A stretch of 64,000 bases of DNA from JBFMFR01 sp040752025 (GCA_040752025.1 JBFMFR010000001.1:1-64000), one strand, 5' to 3'. Shown: positions 7,526 to 17,318, counted from the stretch's first letter. The notes: a model not told the origin generated them from the letters alone. Numbers and translations are program-made.

Positions 7526-10426
7526 CTATTTTGTCGCGCCAGGAGCTGCAGTGCGCTGGCGCACAGGCAACAGAACATGGAAATGGCTGCCTGGCAGAGT
7601 TACTTCATCATGACCAGGGCTTTCGACCCACAGCTTACCCCCATGCGCCTGGACGATGCCGCGGGCAATAGGCAAGCCCAGGCCCGGACCTCCGCCCTTG
7701 AATTTGGTTTTGCCAGTGGAGTGCAGCGCCACCTCACCCGTCTGGTAGAATTTGGAGAAAATCAACTCATACTGCTCAGGATCGATGCCAATACCCGTAT
7801 CACTTACAATGATCTCGACTCCATCCTGGTCCAGGTCGCTTTCACCTGCCGCCACCGCCCGGCCAGAGATGGTGATTTTGCCGCCATCCGGGGTATATTT
7901 GATCGCGTTGCTCACCAGGTGATAGAATACCTTGGTCAGCGCTTCTGTATCCACCTCCACTGGCGGAAGGTCATGGATGTCCACCAGGCTTAGAGCCAGG
8001 CCGCGCTGCCTGGCAGCCTCTTCGAAAATAGTTGTCGCATTTTTGAGCAAGAAAATCAGGGGCAAAGGCTCGGTGCTCAACTCCAGGGCGCGGTTATCGA
8101 TTTTGGCAATGTCGAGCATGCTGTTGACGATCTCGTGCAGGCGCCTCGACCCGGTCAAAATACCTTCAACCAACTCGACGCGCCCCGGGGATTGCTGAAC
8201 CATCTCATCCTGCACAAGCATCTGTGTATAACCGGACATGACCGTCAGCGGCGTGCGCAGTTCGTGCGAAGTCACCCGGATGAAATCTGACTTAGTGCGA
8301 TCCAGGCGCTCCAACTGGGCGTAAGCCAGGCGCAGTTCTTCAGTGCGCGCCTGCACCATCTCCTCCAGCCGTTGGTTGAAGCGCTCCAGGTTATCGTAAA
8401 GTTGGGCGTTTTCCAGGGCCAGGGAGGCCTGCCCGGCGAAGGTCTGCGCCAGGGTTATCTCGTTTGGCGCGTAGGGCTGGAAGGTCTCGCGCGTCAGCGA
8501 TAGCGCGCCGATCACCTGGTCGGCGCGCATCAGCGGCACGCCCAACCAGGAGCGCGCCTGGGGTAGACCCTCCACCCGCTGCCAATCCGGGTGAGTGGCA
8601 ACATCCGGGATCGCCAGCGGCTGTTGAGTGCGAAAAATCCGGCCGAAAATGCCGTCGTCGCGCACCTGCACACGCGCCTGGTCGAGAGGCACATCAGGGA
8701 AGCCTTGCACCGCCTCAAAAACCAGTTCGTCGCCCTGGCGCAGCATCACCGCGGATCGGTCCGCCGTTACGATCTCATCCAGTAGCTTCAGAACGCGCGC
8801 CAGCACCTCGCCCAGGTTGAGCGTACTGGACAAGGTGCGCCCGACCTGATAGAGCGTCTCGGCCAGGTGGCGGCGCGCCTGCTCAGATTGGTACAGCGAA
8901 ATGTTGCGAATAGCAATGGTCAACTGGTCAGCCAGCGAGCGCAGCAACACGACATCCTCAGCGCGAAAAACCTGCTCCTGGTTGCTCAAGATTTCCAGCA
9001 CCCCCAGGATCTTGTCAGCGATCAACAACGGCAATGCCAACCGGGCGCGCGTCTGGGGGAACTTGTCCGTAATGAGCGTTGGTTGATGGCCTTCGCCCAA
9101 ATCATCCAGATGGTGAACGTGCGTCTGGCAGACGCGCACCAGGGCGCTCTCGCTCTGCAAAGATAACTCGATCTGGGCCTGCCCCAGGTCATCACCTTGC
9201 GGGCTGACACCGGCGCGCAAACTCAGGCGCTCCCCAGCCTCATCCAACAGCCAGACATTCACCCCGTAATAGCCAAAGGAACTCTTCAACAGGTCCACCA
9301 GCACGCGCAGCATGGCCCCAATTTCCAGGCTGGAAGTCACTGCCCGACCTACCTCTGCAATCGTTGCCAGTTGTTGGGCATGGTGCTGGTCAGCCGCCTG
9401 AGCCTGCTTGATTTCGGTGATATCCCGCGCCGTGCCAAACCAACCGATTACCTTACCATTCTCGCCCTTGAGCGGCAGGCGGCTCTCGATCGCCCAGGTA
9501 TCGGGACGGCCATCCTGCCAGATCTGGCGCTCGACCCGATCGATGATGGCTTGCCCGCTTTCCAGCATCCAACGCTCTTCGGCCTGGATCTGGCGTGCGT
9601 ATTCGACATCGAAGAAATCGAAATCTGTACGGCCGATCACCTGCTGGGGCGGGACGCCGAATTGTTGGGCCACCGCCTGGCTGATGCGCGTATAGCGCCC
9701 GGACAAATCCTTGAAGAAGATCTTGTCCGAAACTGTCTCCAACAAAGTATGCAGCAGGTAGCGCTCATAATCCAACTGCTGGGTGCGGCTGGTCAATTCA
9801 GCGCGCGCATCCAGCAAGTCGCGGCGCTGCTGCGCCACGCGCACCACGAAATCCTGCGCTTCACGAAACTGCTGCATGAACTGGGACAGCGCCACTACCA
9901 CCAGCAGCAGGTCAACACCACTGTAAGCCCAATACAGAAAACCCTGGCTGAGCGCGCCAGGTAATGGGATCAATTCCAGGCTAAAAGCCAGGCCAGTCCC
10001 CAACCAGGTCAGCAAACTGGCGATGATCGTCGGCACAGCCACCCGCCCGCCGAATAAAACAATTGCCAGGGGCGGCAAAATCGCCAGAAACAACCCCGCC
10101 GAGCTGGCGAGCCCAAAGCGAAGCAGGCCCAGCCAGGCCAGCAAATAAAAGCTACCCAGCATACCTGCTGAGCGCCACCGCAACGACCAGTGGCTGCGCG
10201 CCCGCAGAGTATATAACCAGGCTGCAGCCAGGGCATAAGCGACGAAGCCAATCCAATCCGCGGCTATAAGATGAAGGCCAGCCCCAACTGCCATCACCCC
10301 CGCTCCGGCGGTGAGCACGCGCTCGAGCGCATCCTCGCGCGCCGCTTCCACCGCCTGGTCGAAACCTGGCGCAGCCGGATGCGTGTCTCGATCGTTGAAA
10401 GCCTGAGAGGCCTGCTCTTTCGTCAT
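7526..10426 (-). CDS. Membrane-bound sensor histidine kinase with PAS and two GAF domains
   Basis: A 966-aa orthodox sensor kinase. Residues about 36-175 form five or six membrane helices, followed by a coiled coil, a PAS domain (about 215-335, ending in the typical GWFGTARDITEIK), two GAF domains (about 345-505 and 520-680), a second coiled coil, a HisKA domain with the phosphoacceptor in SHELRTPL (about 720-727) and a HATPase with N, G1 and G2 boxes (NAIKYTPDGG, DTGIGI, GPGLGLPIARG). There is no receiver domain. It lies 47 bases downstream of mnhG on the same strand, so it may be co-transcribed with the Mrp antiporter genes. No response regulator is adjacent; the signal is unknown. Confidence 0.93.
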   Translation of the reverse strand: MTKEQASQAFNDRDTHPAAPGFDQAVEAAREDALERVLTAGAGVMAVGAGLHLIAADWIGFVAYALAAAWLYTLRARSHWSLRWRSAGMLGSFYLLAWLGLLRFGLASSAGLFLAILPPLAIVLFGGRVAVPTIIASLLTWLGTGLAFSLELIPLPGALSQGFLYWAYSGVDLLLVVVALSQFMQQFREAQDFVVRVAQQRRDLLDARAELTSRTQQLDYERYLLHTLLETVSDKIFFKDLSGRYTRISQAVAQQFGVPPQQVIGRTDFDFFDVEYARQIQAEERWMLESGQAIIDRVERQIWQDGRPDTWAIESRLPLKGENGKVIGWFGTARDITEIKQAQAADQHHAQQLATIAEVGRAVTSSLEIGAMLRVLVDLLKSSFGYYGVNVWLLDEAGERLSLRAGVSPQGDDLGQAQIELSLQSESALVRVCQTHVHHLDDLGEGHQPTLITDKFPQTRARLALPLLIADKILGVLEILSNQEQVFRAEDVVLLRSLADQLTIAIRNISLYQSEQARRHLAETLYQVGRTLSSTLNLGEVLARVLKLLDEIVTADRSAVMLRQGDELVFEAVQGFPDVPLDQARVQVRDDGIFGRIFRTQQPLAIPDVATHPDWQRVEGLPQARSWLGVPLMRADQVIGALSLTRETFQPYAPNEITLAQTFAGQASLALENAQLYDNLERFNQRLEEMVQARTEELRLAYAQLERLDRTKSDFIRVTSHELRTPLTVMSGYTQMLVQDEMVQQSPGRVELVEGILTGSRRLHEIVNSMLDIAKIDNRALELSTEPLPLIFLLKNATTIFEEAARQRGLALSLVDIHDLPPVEVDTEALTKVFYHLVSNAIKYTPDGGKITISGRAVAAGESDLDQDGVEIIVSDTGIGIDPEQYELIFSKFYQTGEVALHSTGKTKFKGGGPGLGLPIARGIVQAHGGKLWVESPGHDEVTLPGSHFHVLLPVRQRTAAPGATK

Positions 10427-10473
10427 GAGGATTGCCTGGAAGCACCCCTAATTATAACCCGCGATGTTCTTAT

Positions 10474-10851
10474 TTAGTTGCTGGTTGAACCTTCCTGTTC
10501 TGAGCCTGCCAGTTCATGCGTCTTACAATCGTAACGGCCGTGCAACTCATTGATTTTGGTGCCTTCCCACAATGGCACTCCGTTGAAAAAAGCCGCTCTC
10601 GCCAGCATATGCGCAGAAACCGGAGCGGTTATCAACAAGAAAACGATTGTGGCAATCGCCCGGCTGCTGATGCCCAGGTCGGAAAAGAACATCGCCGCCC
10701 CTGACAAGATCAGACCAGCGCCTAACGTGGCCGCTTTGGTCGCTGCCGACATGCGCAAATACAAGTCCGGCATACGCACCAGGCCAATACTGGCAAGCAG
10801 CATAAAGATGGCCCCCAACAGCAACAACACAGCCATAAGGATTTCGAACAT
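10474..10851 (-). CDS. mnhG: Mrp-type Na+/H+ antiporter subunit G
   Basis: MrpG/MnhG (PhaG) subunit of the multisubunit cation/proton antiporter in the cytoplasmic membrane. The 125-aa protein has three hydrophobic helices and the family stretch SIGLVRMPDLYLRMSAATKAATLG. The C-terminal 35 residues are polar and probably cytoplasmic. It is the last gene of the A-G operon, two bases after mnhF. Confidence 0.93.
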   Translation of the reverse strand: MFEILMAVLLLLGAIFMLLASIGLVRMPDLYLRMSAATKAATLGAGLILSGAAMFFSDLGISSRAIATIVFLLITAPVSAHMLARAAFFNGVPLWEGTKINELHGRYDCKTHELAGSEQEGSTSN

Positions 10852-10853
10852 AC

Positions 10854-11120
10854 TTACACCCTTTTCTCAATGTAATGCGCAAAAGCGATGACACCCAAGA
10901 AAGACAGCAGCGCCGCCACAACGGCGATATCCAGGAAGGCCGCCTGCCCGGTGAACATGGCATAACTGGTTACAAAACCGATCCCCACAACAGACATCAA
11001 ATCGAGCGCTACTACCCGTTCAGGCAAACTCGGACCGCGCAACACGCGCACAAAAGCCAGGATAAGCGCTAAACTTAGAATAATCAAGACCACTGTCAGG
11101 ATCAAATCGATAAAACTCAT
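10854..11120 (-). CDS. mnhF: Mrp-type Na+/H+ antiporter subunit F
   Basis: MrpF/MnhF (PhaF) subunit. The 88-aa, three-helix membrane protein has the conserved RVLRGPSLPERVVALDLMSV segment after the first helix. Its ATG overlaps the mnhE stop by four bases (ATGA), indicating translational coupling. In characterised Mrp systems all seven subunits are needed for antiport. Confidence 0.93.
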   Translation of the reverse strand: MSFIDLILTVVLIILSLALILAFVRVLRGPSLPERVVALDLMSVVGIGFVTSYAMFTGQAAFLDIAVVAALLSFLGVIAFAHYIEKRV

Positions 11121-11584
11121 GAGAAAATCTCCTTTACACGACGTTCGAAGCCATCCTTGATCGAACGCCGGTATTTTTCCACATCTTCGATATGCATGGC
11201 ATGTAAATAGAGTGTGCGCTGGTCATCCGAAACATCCAGGCTCAAAGAACCAGGGGTCAGTGTGATCAAGTTAGCCAACAAGGCAATCTCCACCTCACCT
11301 TGCAGATCCAACGGAATAGCAATCACACCCGGACGCAACTTACGTCTAGGTGCCAGCACAAAATAAGCTGATCGCACACTGGCCAGCAGCAACTCCCACA
11401 GGAAAAACAGCAAAAATCCAAACACTTGCGGTACCTTGCGAAAATATCTAGAATCGCCCATCGCTCTTTGAGTCAACCACAACAAAGTAAATCCCAATCC
11501 AAATCCGATGATGAAATTGACTACAGTGAACTGCCCCGTCAGGCTGATCCAGGCTAGAGCCAGCAAAATGTTTAAGAGTAACAT
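11117..11584 (-). CDS. mnhE: Mrp-type Na+/H+ antiporter subunit E
   Basis: MrpE/MnhE (PhaE) subunit of 155 aa. Two N-terminal hydrophobic helices are followed by the hairpin and soluble domain with the family sequence LANLITLTPGSLSLDVSDD and LYLHAMHIED. A longer open frame runs upstream to 11923, but it lies inside mnhD in another frame. The ATG at 11584 gives the usual start MLLLNILLALAW and overlaps the mnhD stop (TGATG), so it is chosen. Confidence 0.92.
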   Translation of the reverse strand: MLLLNILLALAWISLTGQFTVVNFIIGFGLGFTLLWLTQRAMGDSRYFRKVPQVFGFLLFFLWELLLASVRSAYFVLAPRRKLRPGVIAIPLDLQGEVEIALLANLITLTPGSLSLDVSDDQRTLYLHAMHIEDVEKYRRSIKDGFERRVKEIFS

Positions 11585-13089
11585 CACCAGGAACCTCCCA
11601 ACACAGTTTGGATATAATTCTCTGGGTTTAGCAACTGTTCGGCAGCCTGGCTGGATAGCGTCAGGAGCGGTTCCGCCCACAGGCCAATGATCAACGTCAG
11701 TGCAGCCAGCATTACCACAGGCAAGAATGCCATTAATATTTCCCCTCGCTTGACTGTTGGCTTGAGCATATCCGAATACTCTGGCGGAGCGTCTTTCCAA
11801 AAAGCTTCCGCCCAAATTTTGGTCATCGAGAACAGCGTGAGCAGACTGACGCCCAGAGCAGTGGCAACGATCCCATACTGACCTATTTTCAACCCAGCCA
11901 TAATCAGCGTAAGTTTCGCCCAAAAGCCGGATAACGGTGGGATGCCAGCTAATGATAGCGCCGGAACCAGGAACAACGCCGCCAGCAGCGGATAAGCTAA
12001 GTACAGCCCACCGAGCTTCTTTAGCTGATAAGTGCCGCGCAGTTTATAGACCAGGCCGCCAATCAGGAACAAGTTGGATTTGGCTAGGATAATGTGAATC
12101 AGGTAGAACGTCGATCCCGCCAGTGCCAGCGGCGTGAACAGCGCCAGTCCCATCAAGATATAACCAATCTGGCTGACAATATGGAAAGACAGCAACCGGC
12201 GAATTTCAGTCTGGATAACCGTACCAAGAACGCCGATGGACATGGTTAGCGCAGCAACCCACATCAGAATGGTATGGGTGTAGTTGATATCATTGACAAA
12301 TAGCAGCGTAAACACCCGGATCAAAGAATAAACGCCGACCTTAGTAAGCAAACCCGAAAATAGGGCACCAATACTGGCTGGCGCGGTATGGTAGGAAGCT
12401 GGCAGCCAGAAGAAAAGCGGAAAAATGGCCGATTTGATGCCAAAGGCCGCCAGGAACATCATCGCTACAACCGTCACCATCCCCTGGTTTGGCACAGAGG
12501 GCAGTATGAGCGCCATGTGAGCCATGTTCAACGTTCCGGTCAAGCCATAAAGCATACCAATGGATGCCAGAAATAACGCCGAAGAGAGTAAATTCAGGGT
12601 AACATATTTGATCCCGCCTTCCAACTGATCGCGCCTCCCGCCCAAAGTCAAGAGAACAAAGGATGCCATCAGCATAACCTCGAACCACACGTACAGGTTG
12701 AAAATATCCCCGGTCAGAAATGCACCAGTTACCCCCATCAGCAGAACGTGCAGCAGGGGATAATACCCAAAGCGCTCGCGAGACGGGTCTATGTCTGCTA
12801 GAGAGTAGACCGCAACGGATAGACCAACCAGGCCGGTCAGCGCCACCAGGATGCTGCTGAGCAAATCTGCCACCAGGGTAATGCCGAAAGGCGCTGGCCA
12901 ATTACCGATTTGCATGGATTGGATGCCGCCCTGCGAAACACGGAATAGCAGGTTAGCGGCCGCGCCCAGCAGCACAACCGCGCCGGCAACATTGAGCGTG
13001 TGCTGTAAACGCGGCCTGTTCCAGGCCAACAGTAGCAAGATGGCAGTGGTGAAAGGCACAAGCACAGGAAGCGATAGGCTCCAGTTCAT
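11584..13089 (-). CDS. mnhD: Mrp-type Na+/H+ antiporter subunit D
   Basis: MrpD/MnhD, a 501-aa membrane protein of about 14 helices homologous to NuoM/NuoN of complex I (proton_antipo_M domain). The proton-path signature FFWLPASYHTAPASIGALFSGLLTKVG-type block is present around the middle, including the conserved Lys in the helix after it. It overlaps mnhC by one base at its start and mnhE by one base at its end, so the operon is tightly packed. Confidence 0.94.
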   Translation of the reverse strand: MNWSLSLPVLVPFTTAILLLLAWNRPRLQHTLNVAGAVVLLGAAANLLFRVSQGGIQSMQIGNWPAPFGITLVADLLSSILVALTGLVGLSVAVYSLADIDPSRERFGYYPLLHVLLMGVTGAFLTGDIFNLYVWFEVMLMASFVLLTLGGRRDQLEGGIKYVTLNLLSSALFLASIGMLYGLTGTLNMAHMALILPSVPNQGMVTVVAMMFLAAFGIKSAIFPLFFWLPASYHTAPASIGALFSGLLTKVGVYSLIRVFTLLFVNDINYTHTILMWVAALTMSIGVLGTVIQTEIRRLLSFHIVSQIGYILMGLALFTPLALAGSTFYLIHIILAKSNLFLIGGLVYKLRGTYQLKKLGGLYLAYPLLAALFLVPALSLAGIPPLSGFWAKLTLIMAGLKIGQYGIVATALGVSLLTLFSMTKIWAEAFWKDAPPEYSDMLKPTVKRGEILMAFLPVVMLAALTLIIGLWAEPLLTLSSQAAEQLLNPENYIQTVLGGSW

Positions 13090-13454
13090 CAGCCCACCCC
13101 GCTTTGCAGATCATCGGTGGTCTTCATTCGATCCAAATCATCCGTCTCGGTGGCTTGATAGGCTCGTTTGATCAACACGATGGCAAAGGCCTGGACGCCA
13201 AAACCGATAACGATGGCGGTCAGGATCAGGGCCTGCGGCAAAGGATCGGCATACTGCCCGCTCAGGAACTGCTCACCCGGGGCGATCAAAGGAGGGCGAT
13301 TATGCTCCAAGCCACCAATCGTGAAAATCAGCAAGTTGGCTGCATGCCCCAGCAGGAACAGGCCGAAGATCAACTTTACAATGCTGCGTCGCATCATCAT
13401 ATATAGGCCAGCTGCGTACAAACCGCCGATTACAACTGCCATCAAGACGATCAT
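13089..13454 (-). CDS. mnhC: Mrp-type Na+/H+ antiporter subunit C
   Basis: MrpC/MnhC, a 121-aa homologue of NuoK with three membrane helices. Typical features are the LFLLGHAANLLIFTIGG helix and the C-terminal DPLPQALILTAIVIGFG helix. In the Mrp complex NuoK-like MrpC is central to ion translocation. It starts one base after the mnhB stop and shares its stop region with the mnhD start. Confidence 0.94.
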   Translation of the reverse strand: MIVLMAVVIGGLYAAGLYMMMRRSIVKLIFGLFLLGHAANLLIFTIGGLEHNRPPLIAPGEQFLSGQYADPLPQALILTAIVIGFGVQAFAIVLIKRAYQATETDDLDRMKTTDDLQSGVG

Positions 13455-13455
13455 G

Positions 13456-13866
13456 CTACTCCTCCTCAGCCAGCGAAAAAATAATCAACAGCGTAACGCC
13501 GATCACCGCCAGGTACACACCAATATCGAACAAAAACGGCGTGCCCACCTTCCCGATCACCGGTAGTGTCCGCTCGCTCCACAAACCGCTCATGAGTGGG
13601 CGCCCGGCCAGAGCCGGGATCAAGGCACTGCCGAGAGCAACCAACAACCCCCAGGCGATCAGGCTGCGTGGGTGGACCTGAAGTGCATCTTTGGCAGCAT
13701 CAACGCCGTGCGCGATAGCGTAGAGCGAAAAGGCTGCCGCGGCGACTAGCCCCCCAGCAAAACCTCCGCCGGAGTCATTATGTCCGCGCAGCAGCAGAAA
13801 GATCGAGAATAATAGAAGCAGAGGCAGCAAATAGCGCGTAGCTGAAGACAAGATAATCGACTTCAT
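13456..13866 (-). CDS. mnhB: Mrp-type Na+/H+ antiporter subunit B
   Basis: MrpB/MnhB, 136 aa, four helices, MnhB domain. The family motif RGHNDSGGGFAGGLVAAAAF is clear near residues 28-47, and the C-terminal LFDIGVYLAVIGVTLLIIFSLAEEE is typical. The ATG overlaps the mnhA stop by four bases, showing translational coupling. Confidence 0.94.
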   Translation of the reverse strand: MKSIILSSATRYLLPLLLLFSIFLLLRGHNDSGGGFAGGLVAAAAFSLYAIAHGVDAAKDALQVHPRSLIAWGLLVALGSALIPALAGRPLMSGLWSERTLPVIGKVGTPFLFDIGVYLAVIGVTLLIIFSLAEEE

Positions 13867-16160
13867 TTTGCTTTCCTTTCGCGGTCATCCGGGCGCAGTT
13901 TAAGCAGAGCGAAGACACCGATGGCGGCCACTGCCAGAACGATGATTTCACCCAAAGTATCCAGGCCGCGGAAATCCACCAGGATCACGTTGACCACATT
14001 GCGTCCTTTGGCTGCAAGCAGGCTGTTTTCCGCATAGAATGGGGTAACCGCCGAAAGGGTGTGCAAACTGGCGATTGCCAACACCAGTATAAACATCATC
14101 GCCCCGGCTGCAATCGCCACCACGGCATCACGCCAACGCGGTGCAGGGCCGGATAACATTGAAAAGCGCGGCAGCCGGTACAGAATCAGAACCAATAGGA
14201 TCACTCCCAGGGTTTCAATCGCCATTTGAGTCATCCCCAGGTCAGGTGCATTGAAAAGGATGTAGATCAACGAGACGCTGTAGCCTACCACGCCCAGGGC
14301 CACCACAGCCGCCAGACGAGACTTGCTCACAATGACCATCAACGCGCCGCCAAGTATCAGGCCAGCCAGGACCAATTCGTAGATCCGCAAAGGCGCGCCG
14401 GGTAAGTAACCATCCCACCGAGCCCGGGCAACCAGTGTGTAGCTTACCAATCCGGTTGTAGCCAGTACCGTAGTAAGAATGTAGTAACGCAAGTAACCAT
14501 TCTGCAAAAACCCGGTAAGCAGATCAGATAACCTGAACAGGCCGTTTAACGCCTGGCTATAGCCGTTTTCAGGCCCCAGGCGAGAAACCTGCAAGAGCGG
14601 CTTCGCCAGCCGCGCCAACCGCTCGCGCAGAAAATATAGCGCTGCTCCCAAAGCCAGCGTGCCCATGCTCAACCCAAAAGCCAGATTGAAACCGCTCCAC
14701 ACAGCCAGTTTTACTTTGACAGGATCGTTATACATGGCCTGAGCGGCGGATACAATTAGAGGTTCCAACGGCTCGTTGGGTACCAGTTCAACCACCAATA
14801 CCAGCAACATTCCCAGGGCTGCCAGCACAACCGGCCCCAGCCACATACTGGCCGGCGCCTCGTGGGGCGATTTCGAGGGTGAGCGCAGTGGCCCGCCAAA
14901 GGGCCGGTATGCAACCAGGCCGGCAACCACGATCGTCAGGGCATTTGCCAGCAAAGCCGCGCCAGTTAGCAGTGTCGCCACACCCCCTGGGGCAGATAGA
15001 GTCGCTTCGTAGATCAACTTCTTACCAATGTAACCGATAAACAGAGGCAGCGCGCCGATCATCGACAAAGTCGCCAGGAGCACCGCCGTGAAAGTAACCG
15101 GCATCCGGCGGTACAGTCCACCCAGTTGGGTAACATCCCGCTGACCGGTTTCATGATCCACCGAACCAGCCGCCATGAACAGAGCGCCTTTGTAGAGTGA
15201 ATGGACAACCAGAAAGACCACAGCCGCTTTCAGTGCAGCCGGGGTGCCCAGCCCAATTAACATAACCAACGTCCCCAGGGCGCTGACGGTCGAATAGGCC
15301 AGGATTCGCTTGAGGTCATTTTGCTGCCAGGCCAGGTACGCGCCCAACAGCATCGTTAGCATACCGACTGCTGTCAGGCTGGCCTGCCAGGCCGGCGTTA
15401 CGCCTAACACCGGATCGAGGCGCGCCAACAGGTAAACGCCAGCTTTGACCATCGTAGCGGAGTGCAGATAGGCGCTCACTGGCGCGGGCGCAGCCATGGC
15501 GTTTGGCAACCAGAAATGAAAAGGAAACTGAGCTGATTTAGTCAGAGCGCCTAGTAAGATCAATGACAGGATCAACGGGTAGCGCGGGTCTGCGCTGATT
15601 TTCACAGCCTGGGAGATCAACTCTGAAATTTTCAGGGTGCCGCCAGCATCCCCCAGGAGCACCAATCCAGCCAGCATAGCCAACCCTCCCGCTCCGGTTA
15701 CCAACAAGGCCTGTAAAGCCGACTGCCGCGCTTCAGGTTTATTATGCTTGTAGCCTATCAGCAGATAGGAGGTCAGACTGGTCAGCTCCCAGAAAACGAA
15801 CAGGCCAATCAGGTTATCCGCCATTACCACGCCCAACATTGCACCCATAAATGCCAGGAGATAGAGATAAAACCTGTTCAGGAGTTTATCCCCTGTAAGG
15901 TATCCACCAGCGTATATCATCACCAGCGTCCCAATCCCGCAGATCAGGAGCGCCAGGATCAGGCTTAGTCCGTCCACATAGAAAGACAGGTCAATGTTGA
16001 GACTGGGCACCCAGGAAAAGGATGCCGAAATCGGGCGACCGGAGGCAACGCCAGGAACCAGGCTGGCGAAGTAAATCGTCAGCCCCAGGGGGATAAGCGC
16101 GAGCAACCAACCCGAATAGTTTTTGACCGGAAAGTGTGCTGTATGCATGTCTTTATTCAT
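13863..16160 (-). CDS. mnhA: Mrp-type Na+/H+ antiporter subunit A
   Basis: MrpA/MnhA, 765 aa, the largest antiporter subunit and homologous to NuoL at its N-terminal two thirds (HFWLPNAMAAPAPVSAYLHSATMVKAG). The C-terminal part carries the MrpA-specific region (NAPDLGMTQMAIETLGVILLVL and the DFRGLDTLGEIIVLAVAAIG block, related to NuoJ/MbhD-MbhE). It is the first gene of the operon; the ATG at 16160 is preceded by AGAGGG. The order A-B-C-D-E-F-G with overlaps is that of a complete group-1 Mrp operon, used for Na+ extrusion and pH homeostasis. Confidence 0.95.
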   Translation of the reverse strand: MNKDMHTAHFPVKNYSGWLLALIPLGLTIYFASLVPGVASGRPISASFSWVPSLNIDLSFYVDGLSLILALLICGIGTLVMIYAGGYLTGDKLLNRFYLYLLAFMGAMLGVVMADNLIGLFVFWELTSLTSYLLIGYKHNKPEARQSALQALLVTGAGGLAMLAGLVLLGDAGGTLKISELISQAVKISADPRYPLILSLILLGALTKSAQFPFHFWLPNAMAAPAPVSAYLHSATMVKAGVYLLARLDPVLGVTPAWQASLTAVGMLTMLLGAYLAWQQNDLKRILAYSTVSALGTLVMLIGLGTPAALKAAVVFLVVHSLYKGALFMAAGSVDHETGQRDVTQLGGLYRRMPVTFTAVLLATLSMIGALPLFIGYIGKKLIYEATLSAPGGVATLLTGAALLANALTIVVAGLVAYRPFGGPLRSPSKSPHEAPASMWLGPVVLAALGMLLVLVVELVPNEPLEPLIVSAAQAMYNDPVKVKLAVWSGFNLAFGLSMGTLALGAALYFLRERLARLAKPLLQVSRLGPENGYSQALNGLFRLSDLLTGFLQNGYLRYYILTTVLATTGLVSYTLVARARWDGYLPGAPLRIYELVLAGLILGGALMVIVSKSRLAAVVALGVVGYSVSLIYILFNAPDLGMTQMAIETLGVILLVLILYRLPRFSMLSGPAPRWRDAVVAIAAGAMMFILVLAIASLHTLSAVTPFYAENSLLAAKGRNVVNVILVDFRGLDTLGEIIVLAVAAIGVFALLKLRPDDRERKAK

Positions 16161-16466
16161 TAGCCCTCTTTCTGATCACCATCGATTGAGCGATCACTTG
16201 CCTGGTATCCACTAAATTATAGCTGATTTCGACTCGGTTCAGGGCCTTCAAGAGATTATGCCCGAAAATCTGTTCAACAGTCGATAAAGAGAGGCGGAGG
16301 TGATTGTTATTGATCGCCATTCATCCCAATCATAGTGCAGGCTCGGCCAGAGTCATCGTAAGTTCAGCTTCCTCCCGCCTTGCATATCAGGCTGCCGTTC
16401 CCGGGGCTATAACACAGCTTCGTGGATTGTGTTACAATCACTTTACATAAAAAGGGAGCGTAAGCC
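16161..16466. promoter_or_regulatory. Divergent intergenic region between mnhA and a lipoprotein gene
   Basis: 306 bases without a gene. On the minus strand a TATAAT -10 box (complement of 16216-16221) lies about 55 bases before the mnhA ATG. On the plus strand GATTGTGTTACAATC at about 16425-16439 (short inverted repeat GATTG/CAATC, with a TACAAT -10 candidate) precedes the lipoprotein, whose ribosome binding site is AAAGGGAGCG. No convincing -35 boxes and no RNA gene were seen. Confidence 0.45.
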
Positions 16467-17318
16467 ATGAAAAGGTTATTCATCTTCCTCACAATCCTGG
16501 CGCTGGCAGCCTGCACATCGCCTCCCACAGCGACCCTGCTGCCGGTGGAAACCTCTGTTTACCTGACCCTGCAGGCCGAACCCAAGACCAACACACCAAC
16601 CTACACGCTGACTCCCACGACTTCACCCACGCCGCAAACCATTGGCACCACCCAGGCGGTCAATGTCAGTTCAGCGATCGCCGGTGGCGAATGCCTGCCC
16701 ACGGAGACTGAGCGTATCCGCGGACTGGTGACGCGCGTCCTGGATGGCGAAACCATTGAAGTGGCTGTTGGCAACGATGTGCTGCGGGTGCGATACATCG
16801 GCGTCGATGCCCCCGGGATCACACCGATCGAATGGCAGGGGCCTGAAGCGGTGAACATGAACAGCCGCCTGGTCAGTGGACAGTTTGTCATTCTGATCAA
16901 AGATGTTTCCGAGGTGGACGCCAACGGCTTCTTGCTGCGCTATGTAGTCGCCAACAACGCTTTCATTAATTACGAACTGGTGCGTATGGGCCTGGCCAAA
17001 GCGGTCGCCATGCCGCCGGATATCACCTGCCAGGAGGCGCTGGCTGCAGCCCAGGTCACGGCCCAGGCCTCGATCAGCGGCGTATGGGCGCCCACGCCCA
17101 TCCCAACTGCAACAATCACCCCTACTCCCACCATTACACCGACTGTCACCCCCACGGTGACCCCGGTGTGCTTCTGCAACCGGCATTACACCTGCAATAA
17201 CTTCCCCACCCAGAAAGCCGCCCAGGCCTGCTACAACTACTGCACCGTCAAACAGAACATCTACATCGGCCTGGATGACCAGAACAAGAACGGGCGTGTG
17301 TGCGAGGGACTGCCCTGA
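16467..17318 (+). CDS. Lipoprotein with a thermonuclease-like (SNase) domain and an Excalibur-type C-terminus
   Basis: A 283-aa exported protein. The signal peptide ends in the lipobox LAAC (Cys16), so it should be anchored to the outer face of the membrane. A Thr/Pro linker precedes an SNase-like domain (about residues 80-210) with VLDGETIEV and RYIGVDAPG, matching the Arg35 and Asp40 region of staphylococcal nuclease. A second Thr/Pro linker precedes a Cys-rich Excalibur-like domain ending in DDQNKNGRVCEGLP, a calcium-binding-type DxDxNGxxCE motif. The position of the catalytic Glu43 (usually DTPE) reads DAPG, so nuclease activity is doubtful. Single gene with terminator. Confidence 0.85.
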   Translation: MKRLFIFLTILALAACTSPPTATLLPVETSVYLTLQAEPKTNTPTYTLTPTTSPTPQTIGTTQAVNVSSAIAGGECLPTETERIRGLVTRVLDGETIEVAVGNDVLRVRYIGVDAPGITPIEWQGPEAVNMNSRLVSGQFVILIKDVSEVDANGFLLRYVVANNAFINYELVRMGLAKAVAMPPDITCQEALAAAQVTAQASISGVWAPTPIPTATITPTPTITPTVTPTVTPVCFCNRHYTCNNFPTQKAAQACYNYCTVKQNIYIGLDDQNKNGRVCEGLP

